From contig RQOL01000876.1 of the NCBI GenBank assembly GCA_013076295.1, positions 5,332,001-5,396,000 of the forward strand: DNA of 64,000 bases, written 5' to 3'. The translations under genes were made by a program, and so were the position numbers. How positions within the stretch are numbered: the first letter of the stretch is position 1; every line of letters starts with the position of its first letter. The notes under the pieces were generated by a model. It was not told where the DNA came from and ran no database searches. It saw only the letters and a program-made list of their open reading frames with translations. Below, one piece after another: positions 19,647 to 32,100 of this stretch. The stretch is from Sanderia malayensis. Taxonomy: Eukaryota > Cnidaria > Scyphozoa > Semaeostomeae > Pelagiidae.

Positions 19647-20222
19647 ATGAGCAACTCAAAAGAAAGTAAAACATCTAAAGAGGAGAAGAGAAATATAGCT
19701 GAACTATATGATAACACGTCTCTTAAAAATCTGAAATCAATTCACTGTGAATTTTGTGGTTCAACTGTTATAAAGGAGTCAACAGCAAGTATAAAGATTG
19801 ATCAAAAGGTAACTTAACTTAGGCCCCATCATCCAGACGAGATCGAGGCCCTTGTATTAAATGCCACATATTCAATTTATTCAATTTTATTCAATTCAAT
19901 ATCTTTATTAAATCAAGTTTTTGCATTGCAGTATTGCATACTAATTGTATTACAAAGAACTGGCATTATTATGCCTATATATTTTTAGTTTTCTTTGCCA
20001 CTTGCACACAAGAAGAATGATGATACAACCTCAAGTGAAGATATAAACGAGTTTTGGCAACTGAATAACATGATGGATTTTGAGAATGTCGGCTTCTCAA
20101 ATACAGTTGATAATATCAAGTATCTTTGTTGTGCTGATTGCGAAATTGGTCCAATAGGTTATCATGATGTAACTGATAAGACCAGCTTTTATGTTGCTGT
20201 TAGTAGAGTTGTTTATAAATAG
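19647..20222 (+). CDS. RABIF: Guanine nucleotide exchange factor Mss4 (Rab interacting factor)
   Basis: Two exons (19647-19808, 19989-20222) with a phase-0 junction encode 131 residues (human 123). Zinc-binding cysteines lie in HCEFCGS (C34, C37) and CCADCEIGPIGYH (C102, C105). The stretch FENVGFSNTVDNIKYL followed by CADCEIGPIG is almost the family consensus, and the end KTSFYVAVSRV matches human NSFYVALERV. Mss4 binds nucleotide-free Rab GTPases of the exocytic branch (Rab8, Rab10 and relatives) as a chaperone/exchange factor in the cytosol. CCDC113 begins 249 bp downstream on the same strand. Confidence 0.92.
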
Positions 20223-20471
20223 AAAACCAGATAAATAACAAATCTTGTCCTGATGATGCTTGAGCCTGACTTTATTCCTTAAATTTTAGAGATTTTGAGC
20301 TTTAATATTCTTAGATTATGTTTTTGTAAAAAATATGCACGTGTGGAAAATAAGGAAGTGACTTACAGAGACCGCTGACCTTACGTGCCGGGCCGGTGAG
20401 AGCACAGCATAACAACCGCAACATAGCAACGAAAATATATTGCCTAGGCCAATTTTTAAACTTCGACAAAA

Positions 20472-23400
20472 ATGACGTCCTATACATCCGATGCTGAATT
20501 AAGTAGCTCTGCTGATCAAGACGAGGAGCCACTAGCTGAATTGACAGACGAAGAGCTCCATACTCTCGTTGAAGACACTATGTAAGTCAAGTACAGCTCA
20601 TTCTTATTTCTTAGTTATTTTATCTTGTTTTTAATTCGCGAAATGGGATGGGGTTGGAATTTCTTCAGACATCACCTTTGTTGTTGTGTTGTGCAGTAGT
20701 GTGATTCGTTCTTTCGTTGATGGGGAATTTAACTTTATTCCATCTTTGACGATATTTAGAGTTAAAATTACTAAAATCATGTACTGAATTGTTTCAATTT
20801 CAGTCGAGCAAATGAAGTATTAAAGATTGAGACCAAGATGTTTGAGAAGTATTTGAAAAGAGTTGATCCTAAAGATGTCATTCTGCAGAACATATCAGCC
20901 CAAGCATCGCATGCGCCTGAGAATGTTTCAAGAACATTCAGAAAAAGGTCCCGCTCAAGAGGTCACTCTTTGGATAGGTATCTATCTCTTTTTGTATAAC
21001 TTTTGTGTATTGCATTTGGTGTATCCATAATTTATACCTAAGCTGCTGCCTACAACAAATTTCTGACAGTATTTATTGCTAGAATTGCTGATAACTCCTT
21101 CTCTTTTGTCTGGTATCTATGACGTTTCTGCTCCTTTGCTAAGGCATTTGAAGCTAAGTGCAGAGCAGAAATGTGACATTGCAACAAGAGAGCTTGAGGA
21201 GTTGAGAGAAGAAATTGAAAGATTCAAAGAAGACTCTGATAAAGTCCTTGATAATTACAAGGTCCATAGTTTATTTGAAATTTTTGATAATTTAACTAAA
21301 GTCAAGTTATCAAAGCTTGCATAAAAGTGAGAAGCTATAAAGCAGTGACATCTGATTGCATTATTTGATGTGTCTTTTTGTACACTAGGCTGTGATGGAG
21401 GAAGCTGATATTCGCTTTGCAGAGTTGAAGAAAGCCCAGTATGAATTTAATAGGGACATTGTCACTGGTGCAGTCAATCCAGTAAGTCTTTTGACACTAG
21501 TGCAGTTTTATTCTGATATCTGGAGCCTAAAATTTTTATCATCTGTTGAAACAAAATATCATATCTGCTCAATATCATATCTGATGATATCATGTACGAT
21601 ATCATATACAATATTATAGCTTATGATATCATAACTATCATAGCTCTGTTTGATATAAGGAAACACGGTTTAATTCAATATCCATTTTCTTGTCAATCCA
21701 GAGAACAAACAAAGTTATTGCTGAAAAGCTGATGAGATACCTTGAAGACAAATTGCGATCAAGGGTAAGATGAGATGCACACTCACACACTAGAACACTA
21801 GAACCCAACTGTTTCATATGTTTATGGATGTGAGTTGGACTCTCTATCTACAAAGTTTTAAGCAACTCATTGATGCTATGGACTTTTGTTTGCTAATTGT
21901 AGGATACCTTGATTGAGAAGCTGAGGTTAAAGAACTCAACTTTGAAAGTTCAGAAAAAGAAATTGCAATTACAATTAAAGCAGGTATGTGAAAACCTGTA
22001 CTTGAAAAATCAAGTTGCATTCAGCATAAGTACATATGTGTTTGTATGCAATGAGCAACTGTATATGCAGCTGTAAGGATGTTGTTAAGATGTGTGTGTA
22101 GATCTTTATACACATGGTTGAAGAACTGTCGAAGTTATTGACAGGGGTCCAGATAGCAATAATCTCCTCAATTTATGAAAAAGCATCAGATTTGTTAAGA
22201 ACTATGCCCTATATATTGGAAATTACTTAGGTGCCCTTGTATTCAACATGCAAAAAGATAGTTCTTCTTTGGAGCTTTTTTTGTGTTTCTTTCTTTGATA
22301 TTAATTAAAGATAATTGTTATGACGTTTTTTATGATAGAAAGAAGAGATGGGTGAAGTTCTTCACGAAGTCGATTTCAACCAACTAAAAATTGAAAATAG
22401 TCAATATCTTGAGAAGATCGATGAAAGAAATCAGGATCTGTTGAGATTAAAACTAATGACTGGCAACGTTCTTCAAGTTCTCAATTCCTACAAGGTACTT
22501 ATCATACTTTGATTTTATTAGCAAACTCAAAGTCAAATTCTTTGCCTCTTTCAGTTTCTCCAAAATAACATAAGTTTCAGCATATAAAGGGCTGAGGCTT
22601 CACTGCATTGCTTCTATTCTTCCTTATAAGGCACAAGCAACTACAATAATGGACAAAAGTCTTTGGGGTGGGATGTTTGTAAAAACACGAAAAGGAGACT
22701 ATCAACCCGTAACCTTTTTTCGTGGGCTTTATTTAAGCTCCAATCCCTCTGAATTGTTCTTTGTATCAGACCTTTGTTGTCGCCATGCAACTGGCATTTT
22801 TTCGATGTTTAATGTGCTTTTCCTTGGAGATAACATTGTTTTGGGGGGAAGAAGGGGTGAAGTATGCGTGGAAAACTTGCGAAGTCCCCGGAGTTTTGTC
22901 CCATTTTGTGGATTACTACCATATAGCATTTCTTCTTAACAATAATTGTTTTTTTCACGACAGAAAAAACTTTACCTGCTTACCCTGGAATCTGATCGAC
23001 TGAAAAGTGAAATCACCCAAAGAAATGACATGCTTAGTCGAATCGAGGCTGAAACCCTAGTCAGCGAAAAGGTGACGCATGCAGTTTATCATGACTATGA
23101 TTTAACGTTTACACACTTACATTAAATAGCCGTGTATATGAACTTGCTGATGTTGTATTTAGTATATTGTTCAAAAGTATTAGGCTATTATTTCTTCAAT
23201 TGTTTTGAGCATAAATATAATACTTGATGTTCTTTATCCATTGTTTTTTATATGCGGGGTTTTACTGTTTTTTTTCACCCGTCGGGGACTCCCAGATGTG
23301 AGACCGGGGTCGTAAATATTTCACTACTTCAGCCGAGCACAATTTAACAAATTCATACGATTTCAATTGCAGGACCGTAGTACAGCCGAGCTGACCAATA

Positions 23401-25377
23401 GGAAGCTGCGACAGTATAATGCAGACTACAAAGTACCTGATGTAAGTATAACTTACAGTACTGGATGTTTTGTGTCGTCATTGTTGGCAATCATTGCATT
23501 TTGAAAGTTAAGGTTAAGAGGGTTAAAGGTGATGCACTCTGCTGAGGGGCTACACTTACTCGTACGTGTCTGTTACAGGTTATGGAATACGTGAAAGAAA
23601 AGGCAGATCTGTACAAGTTACGAAAATCAGTATGTGAAGCTTTCATTTTCTGATTTATCATTCCCCTCATTGCTATTAGCATGATAACATAAGATGACAA
23701 AGATAGGCAATTTACGACAGTTGGTTTCGGATTTATCTATGCAACACGTTCAAATAATTATAACCTCTCGACGAATTAGCTAACAATAGAATGAACGAGT
23801 CGAGAATGATGTGGAAATATTTCTTATAGCGCATATAGAACAATTATATGTAACTAGTTTTAAAAACAATACACGAAAACTTTATGAAAGGAATGAGTGA
23901 GTATGATTGACCCGAAAATATTGGTCTATCTTGGATGGTTGGTCTATGTTGCCATGCTGCCAGTTTGTTAAGCATGGAATGTTGAACACTGAGACACTGC
24001 AGTACTATTTATTGTTCCAATGCACATGTAGTTTTGTCAAATAAATAACATTCCAATATTTCACCGACATTCCGTGTTTTTTCTTTCCCAATCACCCAGC
24101 TGTATCTATGATTTATTCATTAAGAACGTGAACTTCTGTGACAGCTTTTTCGAATTGAATTTTGTATTTTAGCATGCCGCCCCGTTGAAGGACTGCGAGC
24201 TTTGTCGAACGCACACAGTTCATGGCACTGTCAATAACGCTGTAGAGCAAACATAATAATGATGTTGATGTTTTATTGTTCAGCTTGTTTTTACTCCATT
24301 GAGAATTGATTAAACTATCAATGTATATATTAATAACCCACGCAAGCTTCATCGGTTTTAATTTCATCCTTGCTGAGATAACAACGTGGTTTTCTTTAAT
24401 AAGGAATTTTTATTGTTGTTATTCCTTTCGTCTTTTAATTATATTTTTATTTTTTGATATTTTAGGTAAGCAGCTGGGAAAGGAAGGTGGAAATTGCAGA
24501 TGTAAGTCGAAGTTTTAATTCGATTTGAGGGGAAGATTTCACTTTGCAATTAAATAAATTGCAAAAAGGAGTACAAGAAGCTTAAACACTTTTGTTTTGA
24601 TATCATATACAATTTACTCTGATGGTGATCGCTGCAATTTGCGATCGAATATATTGCTTTAATTGTATATAATATTAAAAAAAACATGTTTGAGCTTCTA
24701 TACTCTTTTTACAATTAAACTTGATGTCCGAATCAACATATTTACAAATAAATAAATCTTCCACAGATAATTTAGTCAATTTTTCTACTCTAGATGTGAT
24801 AAGAATGTGTTTCTTCTTTCTTCTGCTCTTGAAACAACATGTCTTCACTTGACCAGCAGCATGATGACGTTGTGCCTATAGTTTCCTTTTGCAACCAACT
24901 GGGCGTAACACAACAAGTAGCAAATAAGTGACAGTGACTTGTCATTGAAGCGTTATTAATCAAAAATGTAACATTTTTCATGTATCGTGAAATTTTTGGA
25001 ACCAAAATTTTGTTGGAACAGAACAAAAAATGCTAAAACTCTGATTGAGTAATTACTTTTCTGAATACGTTAACATCTTTGAAATTACTCTGAAAATTGT
25101 GAGAGGGGTGCGCCACCCTTTTCACTCTTCCGCCTAATATGCGACGGTGGAAGAAAGATTTGCTTACAATCAGAACTTGTGGTGCAATTTAATTAGTAAA
25201 GCAAACCTGCTAATAACAACACCAAAGTAGAATTAATGCAATGAATAATGATGTAATATAAAAGTAGATTAATGTTGTGTGGCCTTTGCTTTACAGATGG
25301 CACTGAAGACGCACACGAAAACCTGGCAAAAGATGAAGAGCACAGCTCAAGAGCAGCAACAAAATCCATGGTCATAA
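20472..25377 (+). CDS. CCDC113: Cilia- and flagella-associated coiled-coil protein CCDC113
   Basis: Twelve exons: 20472-20581, 20804-20977, 21144-21261, 21389-21481, 21702-21764, 21903-21983, 22339-22494, 22964-23071, 23373-23441, 23579-23629, 24466-24501 and 25297-25377. The total is 379 residues against 377 in human, and most junctions are phase 0. After a short acidic N-terminus (ELTDEELHTLVEDT), nearly the whole protein is coiled coil. Diagnostic segments are VMEEADIRFAEL, EKLRLKNSTLKVQKKKLQLQ, EVDFNQLKIENSQYLEKI, TGNVLQVLNSYK and SWERKVEIADMALKTHTK, all parallel to human CCDC113/CFAP263. The protein works with CCDC96 at axonemal and centriolar-satellite sites for cilium assembly and motility. 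KATNB1, another microtubule gene, follows 0.8 kb downstream. Confidence 0.92.
21540..21640. repeat. ATATCAT-rich tract in CCDC113 intron 4
   Basis: Repeated and palindromic ATATCAT/ATGATAT words form a low-complexity tract that could extrude as hairpins. It lies between the exon 4 donor and the exon 5 acceptor. Confidence 0.5.
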
Positions 25378-26165
25378 ATTAACATGTTTATAAATTAGGC
25401 AACTCTATTATTTACTGCAATATACTTTTCTTTTTAAGCTGGTGATGACCATATAGTGTATTGTAGTGCTGATATACATGTGTCAGAACAGGGCGACTAA
25501 AATGTTTGCTAGTTGTTTGTAATTTGATGTTGATATTATAAGATTTTGTTTATGTAATTGCTGTAATTGCTATTTATGAGATTTCTTCCTTGCTGGACGG
25601 GTTGTTCTACAGGAATCTTAGGGATGGAGCCATACACAAACGATTTTTAGTACAAAATTTTCAATAAGGCAGATAATCGTCATTTTAGGCGCATATTTTG
25701 ATTTGATTTATACCCAGTACAAAACTTATCTTTTGAAAGAGGGTGCTGGCTGACGAAAGGGTGGGCCCCCAAGTAAAGAAAGACGAGGCTGTAAATGGAA
25801 ATGAGGCCGCATCATCGAACTTCACGATACGCAAGTTTGTTCTTCTTTTTGTATTATTTCACTTTTGCATCGAGAATTCGTTTGAAAGAATCAGTTATTG
25901 CCGCTTGTTTAGCACAAAGAAGCTTTTTTGGACTTTAATTCTGCGCAAAAGATAGATTGAACGAGAATACATCCGTAAAATATATCGTGAAAGACTTTTC
26001 TCTGCGACACAAAGCCGACACGAGGATGCAACAGGCTTTGTTAATAGTGGCCTAATTTCTGCAGGGAGGATTTTCGTCTGCTTCTACATACAAGTAATGT
26101 GATAAATTTTCAAGCATCCACGACTTATTTTGAGATATAAGCTTGAAGAGAAAACACAAGTTAAA
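25378..26165. other. CCDC113 3' region and KATNB1 upstream region
   Basis: It should contain the CCDC113 3' UTR and the KATNB1 promoter. The frame at 25743-25955 lacks recognisable similarity. No repeat of note. Confidence 0.45.
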
Positions 26166-29100
26166 ATGGCGGTTCAAGGAAAGAGAGCTTGGAAGCTGCG
26201 TAAGTAATCATTTACCTCCAAAAAGATTTGAAGCAATGAAAAATCGAATTTATTTTATCATTGAATTTGCAGACAGATTCCACATTACAATATATTGCAT
26301 TGTCAACACAGTAATGCTTGCCAACTGTTTCTTTAGATGCTCTATTGTAAACAATCCCCATTAGACAAAGGAATTACAATAACATGACATGGGCTTGTAA
26401 TTGACAAATTTTTTTAAATGAATCGCATTTTCAAGACAACCCAGAGCACAGCAAGATATTATTATCCATCAATTTGTAGGCTAATAAAAATGAAATTCCT
26501 TTGCTATAGAATAAGGCTCAGATAATAGATAAATATAATGAAGCCTGGAATGTCCAATGAGTTAATCTAAGATACAGAGTTGTGTCATGTATTATGTCAG
26601 TAATGTTTTATTTGTGTTTTTGTTTGTTTGTTTTTAGAGGAAAATGTGGCTCATGGCTCACAAGTGACATGCCTTGCTTTGGGACCTGCATCTGGTAGGG
26701 TGATGGTCACTGGAGGGGAGGACAGGAAAGTGAACATGTGGGCTATTGGAAAACCCAATGTTATTATGGTATGGTTTTACATGCTTCTCTTTCTTTTCTT
26801 GAAAAACATTTACAAACGGTTAAAGTGATACAACAAAATTCCAATAATCATTTTAACTTTTTGTAAATATTTTCTAAATTATTCTGATGATGATTGCTGG
26901 AATTTGCGATCGAATACATAGTTTTGATGTGATTTGATGTCAAAACAAACATGCTGAAGCTTCTGGTATTACTTTTTGCAATTAAACTTTATGCCCGAAT
27001 TAACATATTTATATATATATATTTATATGTTCACATATTCAGCTTTAATTTACATGTATACTTGTTTTATTTGCAGAGTTTATCAGGACACACAAGTCCT
27101 GTGGAGAGTGTGCAATTTAACAGTAGTGAAGAGCTTGTCTTGGCTGGCTCTCAGTCAGGGACATTGAAAATTTGGGACCTTGAGGCTGCAAAAAGTAAGT
27201 TGTCTCTATTAAATCTGCTAGCTGAATGCTCTTGATGTTGAATACCATGTTTTGCATAAATGTATGAATAAATGTATACCATGGTATTCAACATTCTCTT
27301 TCTTGAAGCATGTGCTCATGGTAATACATTTTCTTCATGAGCATTTGTATCATCAGATTTTTCTTATTCAGTTGTTAGGACTCTTACTGGTCATAAATCC
27401 AGCATAAAGTCACTTGATTTTCATCCATATGGAGAATTTGTGGCCTCTGGCTCTTCAGATACAAATCTCAAGGTAGTGCTTCAAAAAAACTTTGCAATTT
27501 TTATAAAGCAATTTTTGGGGACCAATAATGCCAGTAATAGTTTCGAAATGTATAATCTGGTGGGGGGTAGATTGAGATGTAATCTTAAGAAATGTTTAGT
27601 TTATTATTCCTGGAAGGTTGTTTAAGTGGGGGTATTATGCGGTTCTGCAATACATCTAAATTGGTAAAGGGACTATTAAATTGCATCCATTTAATGATAA
27701 TAGATGATAATATATGAAGTAATTATGTAGGCTAAGGAAAGCTGTGGTCAATTTTTATCTATGAGATAAAGCTACCATTTCGATACTGTAATCTGAAGAG
27801 TTGTTGTGTTTATCAAATAATATGCAATAATCTCATTTTAGCTTTGGGATGTGAGGAGAAAGGGCTGCATTTTTACATACAAAGTGAGCTATTTCATGAC
27901 GCTACTAAAATGTTGTAGAAATTTTTCAATGCTGAAAGTTCATATGCCAGCAATCATTTTTATAGTCAAGCTGCATCCATCACGATGTAATGGACATTAA
28001 TGGAAAACTAATGTTTTTTCAGGGACATACAAATACAGTTAATCATCTTCGGTTCAGTCCAGATGGAAGATGGATTATTTCTGCTGGGGAAGATGGTGTC
28101 GCTAAGGTTTTTGATCATTTCCTTTTTTTTTGTCTTTTAATGATTTACTATCACATGCCAAGAAACAGTTAGCATAGAATAGGAAAATGCCACACGAATA
28201 GGCATGTTTTTGTATTTTAATGTTGTAAGATCAAATCCCGTTAAATCGAATTTTCAAGGGGTGTTCGAGTTGAAGGATTTCCTGTTTCTATAAAATTAAA
28301 GGCAGCAAAGTCTAAGTGGAATTGAAAATCGATCACATTTAATGAAAATCCAAATTGCAGGGTCGAATTTCATATTCTTGATTTATACTCAAGACCTTTT
28401 CCCATTTCATACTTCGAATTAAGTGAATGCAGCTCAAATCTTTTACCGCACGGGGGTCGTTGCAGTACAGCAGTTCTCTGATGCGTGCTGGGACGTTGCT
28501 TTTTAGCTTTGGGATTTAACAGCTGGTAAAATCTTGAACGACTTCAAACACCACACTGGTGCAGTGAATAGAATCGAGTTCCATCCCAAGGAATTCCTTT
28601 TGGCATCGTGCAGTTCTGATAGGTAAGTTCGTATGTTAATATTGATCGTTCTGCTATATTACACGTGCAACCCTATGCCGAGCGATGTAAGTCGGTTCGC
28701 CTGTTAATGTTCATCATTCTGCTATGTTAAGCGTGCAACCCTATGCGCAGTGATGTAACTGGACTGTTGTTCAAATCTAATCACCTCGTGGAACATTATC
28801 TGTCATCTTTAATTTCGACCTGCTTTATGTTTGCTTTAAGGTCGAACTTTGGTGCGTTGATAGACCTCGTAAGCTAGAACAAAGATACCTCGTTTAGATT
28901 ATTTTATTTATCGAGGTTCAACCGCAGTCTCCTTTGGAGAAAGAACATTGTCTAGTGCAGTTTTTAAAGGGGAAGGCCGACCAATAGCTGATAATGATGA
29001 CTGATAATTCTCAACACTTGTGGACAATTGACTTTTATTATTCATGGTTATTCATCCCTCGTAGAGTCTCACGGGCTTAGTGGCAATAATTGATATTAAT

Positions 29101-32100
29101 CATCATGTACTTCTTATTGATTTGTATGCATTTTTTCTATGAAGGACTGTGAAATTCTGGGACTTGGAAACCTTTGATCTTATCGCGTCAACTGAACCTG
29201 AGCAATCAGCAGTGAGGTATATTGTCTGTTTCTATCTGATATTCCCCTTTTTATCTGCTATTTCACGGTAGAAAATCTTAAACGATAAGGTCATGACTCG
29301 TGCAAAAGCCTCCAATTGTTTGCGATCAAGCAATCTGTTGTCTTGATATTGCAATTAGTATGTTCCATGCGTAGACACCTTCTGCTACCTCAATACCACC
29401 AGCAGCTTGAATACCACTGTTTCTTATCCCAATATCTAATACAACATATATTAGCTTCAATTAAGCTTTAATACAAAGCGGCAGAGAGCGTTGTTCAGTA
29501 ACCTACCGCATATAAGAACCTACAAATTTAGCATGTAGCCTATTGTTAAAAAACAATTGGCTATTGTTCCTTTTATTGTTTTGAGCCGACATTCCATCCT
29601 GCAGATTCTTATCCCATTGGTTCTTATATGCGTACGGCTTTTCACTGTAGATTGTCTTGTCCCAGTGAAGGTTTTATTCATATGAGACCTTCTATGATTC
29701 TTGTTTGAGAGCTTTCACAGAGCCTCGACTTCGGTGCCAATGCGAAAAAGTATTTTACTGAACGTGTTACGTTTTATATTCCTAGAACAATTGCATTCCA
29801 CCCAGATGGTCAGTGTTTATTCAGTGGATCTCAAGATGCATTCAGGGTAAGTTGCTCTTTTCTGTCGTGGATAATAAAAGACCTGCTTCGTTTTTTCAAA
29901 CTGGCGCCTGGTTTGGACCAGTCAGTTTTAATATTTATATTTCTTCAGTTTATAGTGTTATGAAATGTTGTTACGTATTCATTCATTCATTTGTTTTAGG
30001 TATATGGCTGGGAACCAAATCGCTGCTACGAGTCACAAACAGTTAATTGGGGAAAAGTATCTGATTTGTCGTATTCGTCAAATCAATTGGTAGGCATTTT
30101 CCGCTATTCTTTTATCTTTTTTAAACAGTGTTGCATTGTGATTGTAATTACCATATCACTTCTTTCTGCTTCAGATTGGGGCTTCATGCTCGCAAACAAA
30201 TGTTTCAGTGTGGGTTGTCGATCTTGCGGTAAGTGCATATATGTTTGCATACCTGTAATGCTAGTAAGTTTCTATGCTCAAATATATCTCACTTCGAAGA
30301 CTAGATTAGTCAAAGATAACTTTGGCATAGTATACATACAGAGGTCACTTTGATCTCCACTTAATACGTCTTAGAATCTGTTTAATTTCAAATGCATTAG
30401 TTTCCTCCGTTGTTCAACATTCATATCTTAATTATGCTCTTTATTTGAGTTAAACAGTGTCAGGATTTTCAGAGGTAATGATGAATCCTTGGATGTTTTG
30501 TTAAATGTGTTTGTTCGAGATTACGGATAAATTATGTTTATCTTTTAGCATTTGGAGAACCTCATGTCTAAAGCTGCGGAGGAGGATAAGACGTTGCGGA
30601 AAGCAACGGTAAGCTGGTCTTATTGGTTTTTTCTGGCGTTCTTGTTTGAGAATTTATTTTGCCGTGCAGCAAGCTACCGTTGGCTAAACAGTCGAAGTAA
30701 TTTCTTGTTGTGTTTGTTGTAATAGGAGGAAAAGCAAGATAAGGAAGTTGGAGGCAGTCACAAAGGAGAACAGGCAGATAAATTAGTCACAAAACCAAGG
30801 TAATTAGTTTGAAAATGTTGCTATCTTCAGGGGACGTGTCTTGATTTTTATTTTTGTTTTGTTTGGTATAGATGATTCTCGATAGGTCTACAACAGTTGA
30901 GTGGAATTCCGTGATCCAGAACTGTTCCAGAACTAACACTTGCTAGTTTGAACTAAATTCCAACAAATTCTTAGGCTTTTTTCTTGATCAAGTCGAGTAT
31001 CAAACATATCAAATCAAGAAAAGTTTTTATAAAAATATTTTTTATTTTTTGTCCGTTTCAAGTCCTCAAAGAAAGTCATTCAACACTCGGCCACGCACTA
31101 CTTCTACGAAGCCAAGGTATTGTACAAATATTTGACACCCCCTCCCTCAGATTATTCTGCAGTTAAATACAATATGAAATATCAAACTTTAAGGGTGCAC
31201 CTTACAAAGTCAACGCGGCTGTGAACTGGTACATTTAGGCTTATACACAGATTTTAATGCTACTTACGACAATGAAAGCTTTGCTTCCTTTACTACACGG
31301 GTGATTTTACATTGCCTATCATGAATACAGTAGAATATATCGGGAGGCGTGGGGGGTACAGGACAGAAATTTATCGAACGTCTTTGTTATTTCATTCTCT
31401 TTTATATGAAAGTTATCAATGATCAATTTTTATAATAGAAATGTTGCAAAAGATGAGTCGGCTGCGACAGGAGACGAAGGGCCTAAAGACTTTGGAAAGC
31501 AGGTTGAAGATGTACCAAACAACTATGAAAGTGTTTTCAAACCATCGTCTGCACTGCGTAAGTATTCTGGTTTGTTTACTTACTTGTTTGTTTAAAATAT
31601 TTTGCTTGTTTACTTGTTTTTTATTTCATTTACTTAATTGTATGTTTGTTTGTGTACTGTATTTTGCTTGCTTACCCATCATTTATGAATTCATGCATTT
31701 ATCATTTCAGGACGCTCACCATCCTCGGATAGAAAGAATCCTGAACCCTTCAAGGCTCCCATCGAGGAATCAAAAGCAGATGGTAAAAGCGGTCATATTT
31801 TTTAGTGCTAATATATACTAATTTATTGCCCATAGTACATTGTTGATTTATTGCTTTAATTTGAGTTTTATGTGTATGACATTCTAATTTTAGATTCAAA
31901 ACCAACAGAAGTTGGCAAGGTAATTTTTTGTTCTCGATTGAGACTTTCTTTGCTTACAAATTGTCAATGAAATTAATTTAGAAAATCAACCTTTTTATTG
32001 TTTATCCTATCGAAAAATTCATGAACAATGTTGGTAATGATTTGTATCGCCATACTCTTTTGTCTTCCCTTGATATATTGCCATATTGCAATCATATTAT

